64,000 bases of DNA from Perilla frutescens (lineage: Eukaryota; Streptophyta; Magnoliopsida; Lamiales; Lamiaceae): NCBI GenBank assembly GCA_026008535.1, contig BRKX01000011.1, forward strand, positions 13,276,001 through 13,340,000, written 5' to 3'. How positions within the stretch are numbered: position 1 is the first letter of the stretch; each line of letters begins with the position of its first letter. A program made the position numbers and the translations under genes. The notes beneath the pieces were generated by a model that worked only from the letters and a program-made list of their open reading frames with translations, was not told the origin of the DNA and made no database searches. Positions 44,501 through 56,885 of this stretch are shown here, one piece after another.

Positions 44501-47126
44501 AAATAGTGTGTGTGTGTACATATTGGTTGGTTCAATTTTAATCAAAATATTTTTTACTTAAACCTAAACCGAGCCAAACTATATTTTGGTTTTAATATTC
44601 AAAATCAAACCAAAATTAAAGAAAAAATAACCAAATCAATCGAACCAAATAGCTCGGTTTGGTTCGATTTTTTTTTATTTTAGTTCTGTCTTATACACCC
44701 CTATTAATATATTTTGAATTCCGAATTAAATATAATCTAAAGCTATATTCAGGATCAACTCTATTTGGAAAAATCATTACGATTTATTCTATATATGTTG
44801 ATTTTGGATTATGATTAATTCAAAGTATCACATTTACCAGTAAAAAATATACACATTCACTCCCGCAGTCACATATAGTTGTTTGAGCACCTGGTTTTTC
44901 TCTGGATTTTTTTTGTATATGTTTTTTATTTTGCACGGTCTGTCTTGTAGTACTTTTTTTTTAATTTCTTTTTGGTGCTTTTAATACACAACTCATTTGA
45001 CATATATTGGTAAAAACTTACAATGGATATAACACTGCTAATTAGAATAATATTCAATCTATAAAAAAATTGGTGGGGCTTTAGAGGATTTGAGTTTGTA
45101 CATAGTAGTATTCTTAAATATTATTCTGCCAATCTTTTAAAATACTCAAGAAGAAAAAAATAATCTTCATATATATGTTCCAAAACTATATTCTCATTTC
45201 ACACGTATTAAGAGAATACGTACATTAATTCATTTCAAAAATAAATTACATACGAATTTTAATACCATACCCTTATTTACTTAATAAAAATAAAAAATTT
45301 ATCGTCCATCTTCACGGAAATTGTAGGAAAGTGGAAAAAATAACTGAGATACTACAGTATATTATTATGGGTTGGAGGGAGTAATATATAGTTAACTTAT
45401 TAACTATATATTATTTAAATTTTTTTATGACAAGGTTCATGCACAACTGTTACTCAATGGTTGAGCATTGGATTACCCGGATAAAACCGGTTCCTGTTCA
45501 GCAGTCTACAAATTATGTTTGGAAAATTAATTATTTTTCCGAGTGTGACAAACACCCGCACCCACAAGTGTAAGTGAGCTTTGAACTTGAAATCTTCAGT
45601 TTCAAAAATCATAATACTCCACTACCGAATCATCCTTAAATGGATCGGGTATTTAATTATTCCCTATGCATGTCCCGATTATAAAGTTTTATTTGTCCTT
45701 ACAAGTAGATTAAAAATATTTATGAAAACAAGATATTAAAGCTAAACTTTCAATAATACACTTATTTAATACTTATGACTTTCAAAATTTAAGTTGTAAG
45801 TTTTTTAATTTTCAATATTTAATAAGGGTGTATTCATACATTATCATAAAAATTAATGTTACTCATAATAATGATACTATATAATTAGAACACTCTAAAC
45901 TAATAATAAAGACTATATAATCAGAACGGGGGAAGTACATCTATAAAGACCAGTTACATATCGAACGCAAAACGAAATAATTTGTCTTTAAATCAAAACC
46001 CAATTAATAATTAATTGTACTTACAGTGGAAATATACTATTCATACTGTGTATTAATTAATTCCATTAAAAGCGCCATCTTTATTGAGAATTAATTAATT
46101 CCTACAACATGCGACTTTTAATTCTCCATCTCTAAGGAATCATAAATGGAAACGGATCAAGAAAATTTCAATAGGCTTAAGACAAGATTCCCTCTATTTC
46201 ATCCAATTTGCTTCGTTATGTAAACAACATGAATTTTCATTTTTCAGTGTTTAGCCAGGTCCATTATATATATTCATACATACATTTGAAGACAATCAAA
46301 AATATATATGCACAACAGTTGACGAAGAAAGAGTTAAAAAATTAGAAGAATAAGAATTACTAACCTGATGAATTCCTTTATGAGGAGTAAGATTAACTCC
46401 AATATCAGCAATGCAGGTCATGGTAATGAGATCAGCAGAAGAGCTCTGCGCATACCTAATGAGGCACCCATCCATGTCCTTCACCAGCGCTCTCGCCAAC
46501 GGATAGCTCAGCACGATGCCGCCGCCGCCGAACGCCTGATTAAACGAGAACCAGTAGTTGGATATAACACTGTCGGAATGCCATCCAAGATAATAATACT
46601 TCGTGTGATCATACTCGGCTAGAACATCAACGATGTTGTCCACGAAGAATATCGAGTCGTCGTCTCCCATCACGATCCACCTCATGCCGTCGTGCTCCTC
46701 CCTGAAAAGCTCCAGGATCCCGTGCACCATCCGCGGCATCAGCTCGAATTGGGGTTTCGTGTTCGTGAACAGGTCCGAGAGGTTATCCACCACTCTGTAA
46801 GGAGGGGCGGTTTGGGGCCATGGGAGGAGCTCTGGAGGCGGGGGGCGGTCGAGGTAGACGTAGCCTCGGGTCTTGTTCGGCCGCCACCACGCCTCCAGAT
46901 AGCCCCTCCGGTGAGGCCATGTTGGCACTGAGCCCATCAGGCCGAACGCTATGTGGCTTAGATTGGTCCGATCGTCGTCGTTCGAGACGACCGGTGCAGC
47001 CCATCTCGTGAAGAAGAGTTGAGTGTTGGAAATGGGAATGAGGATGAAATAGAGAAGAAGGCCTAAAGCTAGTAGGGTTTTCCAGAGGCTGGTTGTGAGG
47101 AATTCTTTAGCACATGCAGAAGCCAT
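38503..47126 (-). CDS. DUF604/GT31-like glycosyltransferase (Fringe-type), paralog A
   Basis: Exons 46365-47126, 38688-39230 and 38503-38598 join in phase, with GT-AG introns of 7134 and 89 bp, giving 466 residues. Residues about 15-35 are a hydrophobic signal anchor after a short N-terminus, predicting a type II Golgi membrane protein. The luminal part has NLSHIAFGLMGS (65), WIVMGDDDSIFFVDN with the metal/nucleotide-sugar acidic triplet at 155-157, FGGGGIVLSYPLARAL (about 200-214) and CIADIGVNL (238-246), all family hallmarks. Exon 2 carries FHHFDAMQPIFPS and WSFSISWGYSVQIYE. Exon 3 ends with RCECCDVV. The family is related to beta-1,3-glycosyltransferases (Fringe-like), and the donor and acceptor of this member are unknown. 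No lesion was found, so it is probably functional. The start is the only ATG preceding the anchor. Paralog B lies about 11.6 kb upstream in the same orientation. Confidence 0.9.
38688..39230 (-). CDS. Paralog A exon 2 (181 codons)
   Basis: Acceptor aatacttgcag precedes GTTGATTTGCATGG, and donor gtaaat follows AGGCGC...CAG on the minus strand. The 543-bp length is exactly the same as exon 2 of paralog B. It encodes the DUF604 region proper. Confidence 0.9.
39661..40036. mobile_element. Mutator-like MITE with perfect 9-bp target duplication, copy 1
   Basis: 376 bp in intron 1 of paralog A. ataggatta lies at 39652-39660 and again at 40037-40045. The termini gggcaagtctcctgtacataagatgtac... and ...atacattttatgtacaggagtgtttgta are imperfect inverted repeats, followed inward by inverted acacgttgatcc / ggtcaacgcgttgacc. 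The interior has repeated aaaaagtatcatt. No coding capacity. Confidence 0.8.
40046..40205. repeat. Partial MITE copy within a local flank duplication
   Basis: ataggattaaggtaagaatttagatttccca...tctaaca occurs at 40037-40083 and again at about 40150-40203. Between them sits a 3' fragment of the same MITE (cgttgacccgatcaacatgttgacc...gagtgcttgcg). Confidence 0.65.
40600..42200. repeat. Intron 1 segmental duplication, unit A
   Basis: Collinear with 42750-45700. Matched anchors include actttatcatttggttaaagttt (40617 / about 42787), gatggaccatttttctagatatta (40993 / 44062), gttgattttggattatgatt (41126 / 44807) and attacatacgaatttta (41545 / 45246). Identity is modest, so the duplication is old. 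Confidence 0.75.
41571..41682 (-). mobile_element. tRNA-derived SINE-like insertion
   Basis: Present in unit A and absent at the matching place in unit B (taccatacccttattt). Flanked by ctaccata at 41563-41570 and 41683-41690. Read on the minus strand it has tggcttaatggtgg, resembling a pol III A box, and ggttatgagtttgaatctcc, resembling a B box, and it ends in an a-rich tail. Only 112 bp, noncoding. Confidence 0.65.
42201..42749. other. Spacer between intron duplication units
   Basis: AT-rich with no gene. It contains a fragment (42320-42390) with aaaaagtatcattt repeats related to the MITE at 39661. Confidence 0.5.
43726..44022. mobile_element. Mutator-like MITE, copy 2
   Basis: 297 bp. tttattata at 43717-43725 and ttcattata at 44023-44031 form a 9-bp target duplication with one mismatch. 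Termini gtgtcctgtgcattaagtgcac and gatgtgcacctagtgcacacgag are inverted. It shares ctaaaaagtatcatt and gttgacc blocks with copy 1, but its outer palindrome has a different sequence. Confidence 0.7.
44107..44703. mobile_element. hAT-like non-autonomous element
   Basis: tagggatgtgtaa at the left and ttatacaccccta at the right form 13-bp inverted termini. Internal ggtttggttc / gaaccaaacc phrases are arranged as inverted repeats. Unit A at about 41035 has the uninterrupted sequence (ctatatatatattttttgaaatccg), confirming an insertion. The AT-rich flanks make the 8-bp duplication ambiguous (tatatatt / aatatatt). Confidence 0.65.
45701..46364. other. Exon-1-proximal part of intron 1, paralog A
   Basis: AT-rich, no repeat or gene recognised; ends at the donor site 46363-46364 on the minus strand. 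Confidence 0.6.
46365..47126 (-). CDS. Paralog A exon 1 (254 codons)
   Basis: From the ATG at 47124-47126 to CATCAG with donor gttagt. Encodes the anchor, stem and the catalytic DDD region. It ends between codons (phase 0), so Q254 is followed directly by VDLHGD of exon 2. Confidence 0.9.
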
Positions 47127-48500
47127 TTTCGATTTTCAATTTTTTTTTGGTTTTTGTTTTGGGTTTTGGATTTGGATGTTGAAATAGAATGTAGAGAGTG
47201 ACGATGGATTTATGTTTTAGACGGAATGGATCCATTTCCTCAGATTCCGGATTTAATGGGATAGGAGTGATGATAATTAATGTTATTTTTTCTTATTGTT
47301 ACGCTTTTTTTTGTCAACTCGATGAGGATTTGCACATTTAATGTGAACAACAAGCATGTTGTTCACCCATCCCTGATTTATGATAATCTTCATGTAATAA
47401 GTGCCACCCTCTCAAAGTTTTTTTTTCCCCTTTTTGAAGAAAAATATATAATTACAAGTATTGATCGTATAATTAATAACTTTACGGTGGCAGACGGATC
47501 GATTACTGTTGTTTCATAGAGAAAATTTCAAGGTTAGTCCCACAAGACACGTCTTAGTCTGCTTTTGGTCCCAATAATATCATTTTTTTATCTTTTTTAA
47601 AACAATTGCTCATTTCTTGTCTCAATACTATCATCTTTTGTCATTTACACGTATCTGCAGATCCTAAGTCCGAGTTTTAGGTTTGGAGCTACAAATCAGA
47701 AACTATATATTAGTATCATGTTAAAACCTAAAACTATAACGTAACATAAGGTAAGTGTGGGCACTTAAGGAACGAGTTCTCGATATTCAGGCTCAAACGA
47801 ACAACTTTCGAAACTGAATATATTTAAATTGGCCCAAAAAGATCAATTAGAGTCTTGATCATTAAAGACATTTTAGAATAAACTCTTTAAATAATTGAAA
47901 TTATCCAATATGTATAGAAGATGATAGTAACATTCATCAAAATAAATTCATAATTATTTTATCCATCTTTATAAATCTTATTTATTTAAAATTTAAAATA
48001 TGGAACTAAAATAAAAGCATCCTAATTAATTTAACTCATGCACACACACCACACTTACAAAAATTAAATCTTTTTTCCTCTCATCCTCACACTTCCGTAC
48101 ATATACAGTACACACAACATGATTTTTCAAAATTAGAATAAATCCAATTCTCTCTCTATCTTAAAGAACACCTCTTTTCTATCTCTTCAAGCCAGCCAAA
48201 CACACGCGCCCACACACAAGATCAAAATCCAAGCAATACTTTCTCTCTCTACCAGTCTGTACCCACCTCTCTATGTCTACTGCACTGAACTAAATTAACC
48301 AAACTATTTTCATTTTTTCTTTTCTCAATCCAAAAGGCATGTGCAAGTTCAAACCTATTTAAATAATTATCATTATGAAGTCAACTATTTTCGATTTTTT
48401 GTACTTGTCAACTATTTCGGCCTTTTATTATTCTTTAGTTACCAATAAATACGGGTCTATGCAAAGTTCTGTCATGCATATAACGAGCTATTACTGAAAT
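47127..48500. other. Upstream region of paralog A
   Basis: Contains a pyrimidine-rich leader candidate on the minus strand just before the ATG. No clear TATA box. A fragment at about 47525-47600 (tttggtcccaataatatca) is related to the inverted repeat at 29607. Short frames only. Confidence 0.4.
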
Positions 48501-48539
48501 ACTATCGTTTTTGTGAGATACAGTTAATTATTTCTGATG

Positions 48540-49454
48540 TGATCCGGAATGAGATAGAATCGAACACACGTCGACTCAACTGTAAGGGTTTAACACTCGA
48601 CTATGACTAAATTAAATAGACTCAAAGACTCGACTAAATACCTAGATTTGTGACACGACATTTAAATAAAACACAACAAAACCAAGGTAAAAGAGGTTGT
48701 ATTGATCTCGTGCTTAAACGGCGTGAATAACACGTATACTTGGACTTGACTCCAACAGCTTGGAAACACATACATATGAGGATTTCCGAATATGTTATGA
48801 ATATGCTATAGATGATATATGATCACATTAGGGTCGGTCTCCACTATGTTTAAGGAGTGTATGGCTTATGACATCAAATGTGAAGTTTTTATTATGATTA
48901 TTGTTACTCTTAATGCAAATTATGGGACGAATGTATGAGTATGTCCATGGAGTGTTTTCTGGCACTCAGTCTCATTATTTAAAATGTTTTTCAGGTAATT
49001 GATGATGGCAGGTGGCGGATGTGGACCAATGGGAACCTTTTATTTTATAATTGACCGTCTTTTGAATTTATTATTTATAGTCAAACTATTATATGATTTC
49101 GTTGTATGCTTTGTTGATGGTCAACTGTGTTATATTCTTAATTTCTATACTTTCGCTGAACCTTGACTTTTGTCATATGTATGCCTATGAGTATTTTGGT
49201 CATGTTATGCATGTTTCCATGAATTGACTATTATTACTTTGATGTGGTTGACCAGTCAAATTTCTTAAAGTCTATTTCTATTGGTTCTTGACTAGTCAAA
49301 TATATTATTTCTTGGTGTTTGACTAGTAAACGTAAGCTCCTTTGACATAGCAAATCTTAACTTGATTGCTCTATTTAGAAAATTTTCTATGAGATTTTCT
49401 TCTTTCGTGTGTGTTTCATTAGCACCTTGACCCCTCCGGATTTGGGGTGCTACA
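48540..49454 (+). repeat. Gypsy LTR remnant
   Basis: Ends tccggatttggggtgctaca at 49454, a common terminus for plant gypsy LTRs. Upstream phrases such as ctggcactcagtctcatt...tttttcaggtaattgatgatggcagg (about 48960-49010) are typical of Del/Tekay LTRs and resemble the reverse complement of 23090-23150. The start is not defined. Confidence 0.5.
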
Positions 49455-51079
49455 CTATCAAACTTCAATTGCTTCTCAAGAATGAACGCTCTCAAATTTG
49501 GCAAAGAGTGACGACGAAGCTAGGGGATAACTATTTAAGTTCAAAAAGAAAACTTATTACAAATATAGGTTTTATACCACCATCGTCGATTGCACTCTTA
49601 CAGACACGATTAAGTTGGCCAATTAGGGGATTGACATACACTGTAACGAGGTCGATAATATTTTCATCATCGTCGGAAAACATACTAGCTAGAGCACATG
49701 GAAGTGAACGATACACATTATTTGCCGATTGAATTTTAGTCAACCCAAAATAGAACCTTCCAAGAAGAAAAAGGACAAAACAGTGTATTGGAACCAGGGT
49801 TGATTAGTTTTCTCAAAAAATAATTCAAAATGATTTTCACTTGGTAAAAATCCAACAGTGATATGCAATGCGGGGGTTCTAGCATGGACTTTACCCCCAC
49901 AAATGAACCATAAGATTAGGTCAAATAAGAATTCTATTCTCACTCTCCTCTAAACCTGTCACCCTTCTCAGTGCACTTAAGTATAATTTATATATTTTTA
50001 AATATCACCATTTTCACATATGCAACAACTCTCACACACGTAGAGTTGTATGCAATAGTTTTCTCATGAAATGAAACACTAAAACATGAAAATCAAATAG
50101 CAATGGTGGATTATGGGTTTTTCAAATATAAAGGTAATTTGAGTTGAAACTCGAAATTGAACTCTCAAATTTTCATAGATCTTAAAATTAATAAAAGTGA
50201 AAGATAGAGGAAGAAGAGACAAAGAGGATGGTATCATTGCATGTCAGATCCGCCAACCATAAAAGTTCACCGACAACACACCAATATATGCCATTTCGAC
50301 CTTTCTTTCCTTACAAGACTTGAACAATTACTTTTAAAATGAAAAGAGAAGTCTAGAACATATTTTTGAGAAATTCTTAGTTGAAAATGAAAATTACGTC
50401 GACTGCAAACGGTGATCTGGCGCCGGCGCTCTTCCTTCAGCTCCTTTGCCAGAAATGAGCTCCTCTTTGAAGTGGGTGAAGAAAAATGAGTTCACATTAT
50501 AGAAAAGTGTAATTTATATTTTCTTAGAGTTTGGCTAAATTCCTAAGGGTTGTAATTCTTTTAAAATTGGGCTTATTTTAATTAATTCGTGTCAGACCCA
50601 ATAGAGCAGATTGGGCTCTAAGTCAAAAATATTTATCTGATAAATTGGCCCAATATATTAGTATGATCCAATTGTAAGGTTTTAGGGTATTACTATTACA
50701 TCTCTACTCCATAATTTGAATTAAGTCTCAAAATTCAAATACTTGTAAACTGTAAGATTAGGCGTACATCATAATTTCGTCTTCTATTTCTAAGATAGTA
50801 GCTTCATTTTTTTTGTGTTGGCTGTGATGAACCTTCACACACACACACACACACACATATAACATTTACATTGAGAAAATAACTACATTAATAATTAATC
50901 AACTAATTACTAATTACAACCTGTATTTTGTCAAATCAAACATGCATGTCAATCGTGATAAAATAAAAAACACTTAAATTAAGAATTTTAATGGACTAAA
51001 AATACCCGTAGATATTTCAAATTAGATTAAATTAAAATTTATTTGTTGGACAATTTTTGCGATGAATCGCAGTAAAAAT
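49455..51079. other. Intergenic sequence without recognised gene
   Basis: Overlapping frames at 49409-49743 on both strands (70-107 codons) show no known motif. The minus frame with LVTVYVNPLIGQLNRVCKS may be an exon scrap but I do not recognise it. An (ac)n run lies at about 50837-50858. Confidence 0.4.
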
Positions 51080-52343
51080 TGTTGGAAAATAGGATTTAAT
51101 AAAGTGAGTGTGACTCATTTTATCCGATTTCTCGTGATCGGGATATTTAATTTTGGAGGAATTAAATACCATATGATTGCTCTATGTCGTGAGTAGATAA
51201 TCGTAGTATTTTTATTTGCTCAAATCCGATTTTCGGTGAGTGAAATAAATGGTTAAAGTTGGTCACACGATTGGGCATTTATGGTGTGTGGGATAATGTG
51301 TTTAAGACACATTAAATAATCCCACATTGATTTCTTAATCAAATTAAGAAGTGTATTTAAGTGTATTAACACTTAAGTGGAATAATCAAGTGCACAAGGA
51401 TGTGGGCCATGAGCCCACACGCGCACACACGCGCGCGCCCGTCTGTGCCCGTGCCCGTGCCCGTGCCCTTGCCCGGCTCGTCTCGTCCTCGTCCTCGGAC
51501 TTGGACTTTGGGCGTATGTGGGCTTCCGAGGCTTAGCCGTATCAGTTTTAGGGTACCAAAACAGTCGGGTCGTGGAGCGGGTCGGCGGATCGACTATCCG
51601 GGTCTATAACGGCTGTGGACCGGGTCGTGGGTGCACATGGTGGTTGTCCAGCTTGAAAGTGTAACTCCCATGAGTTAAGAGCCTTCAACACCTGGAGCTG
51701 GTGGAGCCTCAGGTAACTGCCATCTGGAGCTGGTGGAGTTAGTGGGCTGGACAGTAACCGAAAGTAACTCCTGTCAGGAGTCAAAGTCTGCAGCTGCCCT
51801 TGGACACGTGTTGGGATCCGAGCCGACAAGGGACACCTGTCGGGATCTGCAGAAGGTAACTCCTGGAGGGCTTAATGGCAGAGCTATAACTCCAGGGGGG
51901 TTACAACACCAGGTTTGAATGCCCTCAAACCCTAGCTGTCCCCTGCAGTGGAGATGTGCCTATAAATAGGACATCCTGCATGGATCCAAATGCTACATTC
52001 TGCACAATCATATTGCTTGCATACAAAGTTCTCTTCGAGTCTACAGCCTCTCAGTTCTCTACATTATCTAGTTCGCCGGAGCCCTGCCGGACTTATGGTG
52101 CTACTGCCGGAAGGACGAAGTCGTTTCATCTTTGAAAGATAACCGCCGAACCGTGAGCACTAGCCGGGGCTTATTTATCTTGCGGAGAGAGGTCCCCTCG
52201 ACTCGGCTTGCCGGAACCAGAATCTGCACATCGGTTCTTTACTTTATTTCAATTCAGTTAAATATTGTAATTGTTTGTTCCTCTACACTTCTACCTTTCT
52301 GTACTTCCATTGTAATTCCAGTGAGGTGTGAAACGAGACAACA
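51080..52343 (+). repeat. 5' LTR of the young Copia
   Basis: tgttggaaaataggattt ... aacgagacaaca. Contains a GC-rich block with gtgccc repeats (51440-51480) and a TATA box tataaata at 51961. Open frames of up to 93 codons inside it are by-products of the GC-rich composition. Confidence 0.95.
51961..51968 (+). promoter_or_regulatory. LTR TATA box
   Basis: tgcctataaatagga, the likely start point for element RNA, with the same motif in the 3' LTR at about 57801. A start site about 25-35 bp further on would define the R region. Confidence 0.6.
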
Positions 52344-52391
52344 ATCGCAAGACAAATATTAAGACTAAATTAATCAACTACCTTTGCTGGA

Positions 52392-55300
52392 ATGGTGTCT
52401 TCATCCAACACCGTTGCTCCAAGGACCATTCCCCATGGCCAAGCCGAGAAGCCAGAAAAGTTCTCCGAGTTGGACTTCAAGAGGTGGCAGCAGAAGATGC
52501 TCTTCTACCTAACCACGCTCGGAGTTGCTGGATACCTCAAGGAGGAGGCTCCTGTGGTCGAAGAAAATGAGCCGGACGTCAACAAACGAACGGCGTACGA
52601 TCAATGGATCAATGGCGATTTTCTTTGTAAAAATTATGTTCTTAATGGCTTAGTAGATAGTTTATATTCTGTATACGGAAATGTAACTAGTGCTAAGGAA
52701 CTGTGGGAAGCTCTAGAAAAGAAGTACAAAACTGAGGATGCCGGAACTAAGAAGTTCGTGGTGGCAAAATTCCTCGACTATAAAATGGTGGACACCCGGT
52801 CAGTAATGGACCAAGTGCAAGAGCTTCAGCTCATTGTGCACGACGTTCATGCTGAAGGGATGGTCCTTCCCGACTCTTTCACCGTTGCTGCGGTGATTGA
52901 GAAGTTGCCACCGTGTTAGAAGGATTTCAAGAGCTATCTCAAACACAAACGAAAGGAGATGACTCTTGAAGATCTTGTGGTTAAGCTTCGAATTGAAGCC
53001 GATAACCGAAAGGCGGATCCGAGACCACGAGTCCCGATCGAGGCCAAGGCTAATTTGATGGAACGTGGTGGACCATCAAATAATAACAAAAGGAAGCGCC
53101 CGGGTCAAGTTGATAAAGGGAAGAAGCCAATGACGAAGTTCAACGGCAATTGCTTCAATTGTGACAAGCCGGGGCACATGTCCAAACATTGCACGGCTCC
53201 AAAGAAGAAACGTACTAACTATGGTGCGCATTTGGCGGAACATAACAACAAAGGCGAAGGCAAGGCCCGACAAGATGATTGGGATGATGATGATTTGGCT
53301 GCCGTTGTGTTCGAGGCCAATCACGTGGACAACCCGAGAGAGTGGTTCGTCGACACCGGGGCTACTTGTCACGTTTGCTCGGACAAGAGCTCGTTTGCTA
53401 CCTACAAAGCTGTTGAAGGTAGAAAGTTGCACATGGGGAACCAAGCCTCGTCTGAAGTGGTTGGTGTGGGCAACGTGGTTTTGAAGCTGACTTCAGGCCA
53501 AGAGCTGACTTTGAAGGATGTGTTGCATGTTCCGGACATCCGCAAGAATCTGGTTTCAGGCTCACTGTTAGTCAATCATGGTTTTAGACTAGTGTTTGAG
53601 TCTGAAAAGTTTATTTTGAGCAAGTACGGAAGGTTCCTTGGTCGGGGCTATCTCGCCAATGGGCTTTTCAAAATGAATGTAATGGCGATGCGCCGTGTGG
53701 CAAAAGAAAATGCTAATAAAATTGCTTCTTCTGTTTACTTGCTTGTTGAGTGCTCGGATTTATGGCATTGTAGATTAGGACACGTTAATCTAAATGCTAT
53801 AAAACGCTTAGTAAATTTAGATTTGCTAAAGGTGAACCAATTTAATACACAAAACAAATGTGAAGTTTGTGTTGAAGCTAAATTGGCTAAGTTACCATTT
53901 CAATCGGTTGAACGGAGCACTAAACCTCTAGAGTTAATTCACACAGACGTGTGTGATTTAAAGTTTGTGCAAACTAGAGGCGGTAAAAAGTACTTTATTA
54001 CTTTTATTGACGATTGCACAAAATATTGTTATCTTTATCTTTTAAGAAGTAAAGATGAGGCGATTGAAGCTTTTAAGAACTTTAAAAATGAAGCCGAAAA
54101 TCAACTAAGCAGTCGAATTAAAGCAATTCGAAGTGATAGAGGTGGAGAGTATGTTGCCCCGTTTGAAGAGTTATGCACAGAGGCGGGTATAATTCATCAA
54201 ACTATGGCACCGTATTTACCACAGTCTAATGGTGTTGCTGAACGCAAAAACCGAACTCTTAAGGAGATGATGAATGCTTTGTTGATAAGTTCGGGATTAC
54301 CACAGAACTTGTGGGGGGAAGCTGTGTTGACAGCCAACTATATCCTGAACAAAATTCCACTTAAGGGTAAGGATGTGACGCCTTACGAGTTGTGGAAAGG
54401 ACGCACGCCGTCTTATAAATACCTCAAAGTGTGGGGGTGTTTGGCTAAGGTTGAAGTGCCACTTCCTAAACAAGTTAGAATCGGCCCTAAAACGGTTGAT
54501 TGTATCTTTGTCGGGTATGCACTTAACAGTAGTGCATATCGTTTTCTTATTCATAAATCGGAGATTCCCGAGTTGACTGAAGGGATGATGATGGAGTCGA
54601 GGAATGCTATATTCTTCGAGAATGTCTATCCTTGTAAGAATAAGGATAGGACAGAAGGTAGTTCTGAGAAACGAACCTCTGAATCTACTACTAGTTCTGA
54701 TCCTGTGGATGAAGAACCGAGACGTAGTAAGCGAGCTAGGACGGCTAAGACCTTTGGTCCGGATTTCATCACCTATATGCTAGATGATGAGCCAAAGTCT
54801 TTGAAAGAAGCTCTATCTAGTCCAGATGCTGCGTTCTGGAAAGAAGCTATCAATAGTGAAATTGATTCCATCATGCAAAATCACACTTGGGAGTTGACAG
54901 ATCTCCCAAGTGGGTGTAAGCCGTTAGGATGCAAATGGATCCTAAGATGAAAATATAAGGCAGATGGTTCCGTTGACAAGTATAAAGCTCGTTTGGTTGC
55001 CAAAGGCTTTAAACAAAAAGAGGGGTATGATTTCTTCGATACCTACTCACCAGTAACAAGGATTACATCTATTCGGGTGCTTTTAGCGATTGCTGCTTTG
55101 CACAATCTTGAAATTCATCAGATGGATGTAAAAACTGCGTTTCTGAATGGTGAGTTGGAGGATGAAATATAGATGGAACAACCTGAAGGGTTTGTTGCAC
55201 CAGGGCAAGAACGAAAGGTGTGTAAGCTTGTTAGATCGTTGTACGGTCTGAAACAAGCACCTATTCAGTGGCACCTGAAGTTTGATAACGTGATGTTATC

Positions 55301-56331
55301 AAATGGTTTCAAAATCAATGAGTGTGATAAATGTGTGTATATAAAGAGCAGTTCTAATGGCTATGTCATAGTCTGTCTTTATGTAGACGACATGTTAATC
55401 ATGGGCAGTGGACACCAAGTGATTGTTGAAACGAAACAAATGTTGAAACGAAACTTCGACATGAAAGATATGGGCTTAGCCGATGTGATTTTAGGGATCA
55501 AGATAGTACGGACAAGTGGTGGAATTGTCTTAACACTATCTCATTACATAGAGAAAGTGCTTAAGAAATTCAACGCTTTTGATAGTCCGCCGGCTAAGAC
55601 CCCGTTGGAACTCAATGTACACTTGAGCAAAAACCGAGGAGAACTGGTAGCTCAAGAAGAATATGCAAGGGTCATTGGGAGTTTGATGTACATCACTAAC
55701 TGCACTAGACCTAATCTTGCATGTTCTGTGAACAAGTTGAGTCGATACACGAGCAATCCAAGCAAAGAACATTGGAAAGCTCTAGTACGAGTTCTAAGAT
55801 ACTTGAAGTATACTTTGAACTTCGGGCTGCAGTATACAAGGTTTTCTCCTGTACTTAGAAGGGTACAGTGATGTGAATTGGATATCAGACACAAAAAACT
55901 CATTTTCGACTAGTGGATTTGTTTTCACTATCGGAGGTGGAGCAGTGTCATGGAAATCCACGAAACAGACTTGTACAGCCCGTTCTACCATGGAATCTGA
56001 GTTTATCGCTTTGGATAAAGCGTGTGAAGAAGCTGAATGGCTTCGCAACTTTCTAGAAGACATTCCATGTTGGAAAAAACTAGTGTCGTCAGTGATGATT
56101 CACTGTGATAGTCAAGCGGCTATCGGAAGGGCACACAATGCTATGTACAATGGTAAGTCTCGACACATACGTCGGAGGCATAATACTGTGAGGCATATGA
56201 TCTCAAGTGGGATTGTCTCCGTTGACTATGTGAAGTCAATAGATAATCTAGCGGATCCGCTAACCAAAGGGTTAAACCGAGATCAAATGGCTAAGTTGCT
56301 AGAGGGAATGGGTTTGAAATCCACACTCTAA
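52392..56331 (+). pseudogene. Copia gag-pol polyprotein with few lesions
   Basis: Gag begins MVSSSNTVAPRTIPHGQ (52392) and is interrupted by TAG at 52917 where the family has Trp. The zinc knuckle CFNCDKPGHMSKHC (about 53150) is intact. Protease has WFVDTGATCHVC (about 53344). The integrase has an HHCC-type finger, then D, D, E at HTDVCDL, IRSDRGGEY and SNGVAERKN. Reverse transcriptase starts near 54880 and is cut by TGA at 54948 and TAG at 55170, but keeps LYVDDML (about 55380). A frameshift near 55860 separates RNase H (55873-56331, with FIALDKACEEAEW and IHCDSQAA), which ends in a normal stop. Four lesions suggest it was mobile not long ago but cannot now encode a full polyprotein. Confidence 0.92.
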
Positions 56332-56885
56332 GAGTGCTTGTAGTGGTAACCCAACCATGATGACTGGAGATCCCAAGAACTTGGTTCAATGGGAAAACTA
56401 AGCTACAAACATTCAGTTTGGTAGCACTTGGAAATTATAAGTGTACATTTCCCTGTGGGAAAACCAAGTGCACACCTGTCAATGTGGTGAGGATAAGTCA
56501 TATGACTTTTAATGATTCCTAAACCTAATGAGGTTGAGTATGGCATGATACTCGGAAGAGGAGATCACCTATATAAATGAGAAGTGGGGCCGCTTCTAAA
56601 GAGATACTTATGAACTCAAAGAGGTTGTCCATGGCCTGAAAAGGACACAAACGTGAGAACAGATAATGTTTGATATACAGCTGTTTTCAATACTATTGTC
56701 TCGGTATACACTAAGGATGTATAGTTCAAGGCATCATGTCCACTAAACAGCCGGTATACTCGATAGTGTTGGAAGATGGAAGGTTCAAAGTCATAAGCTA
56801 TCTATCCTGGTGCAGTTGTGTTTCTAAGAGAACTGGGCTGCTTGTCTGCATACATGTGTGCACTATTTCCACTCATGTGGGGGAT
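56332..56885 (+). other. Noncoding 3' region of the young Copia
   Basis: 550 bp between the RNase H stop and the 3' LTR, ending in the purine tract gtgggggat. No coding sequence recognised. Confidence 0.7.

Larger units (their letters stand above)
42750..45700. repeat. Intron 1 segmental duplication, unit B
   Basis: Second copy of 40600-42200, lengthened by a Mutator-like MITE and a hAT-like element that unit A lacks. The two units act as reciprocal empty-site references. Confidence 0.75.

Noticed and set aside
48507..49454. Complete solo LTR with ctatc on both sides
   Set aside because: The right end is convincing, but the proposed left end begins gtttttgtg rather than tg, and a 5-bp match within a kilobase can occur by chance.
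51351..51829. Frames of 61-93 codons, repeated at 57159-57669
   Set aside because: They lie within the LTRs of the young Copia and arise from its GC-rich repeat; not genes.
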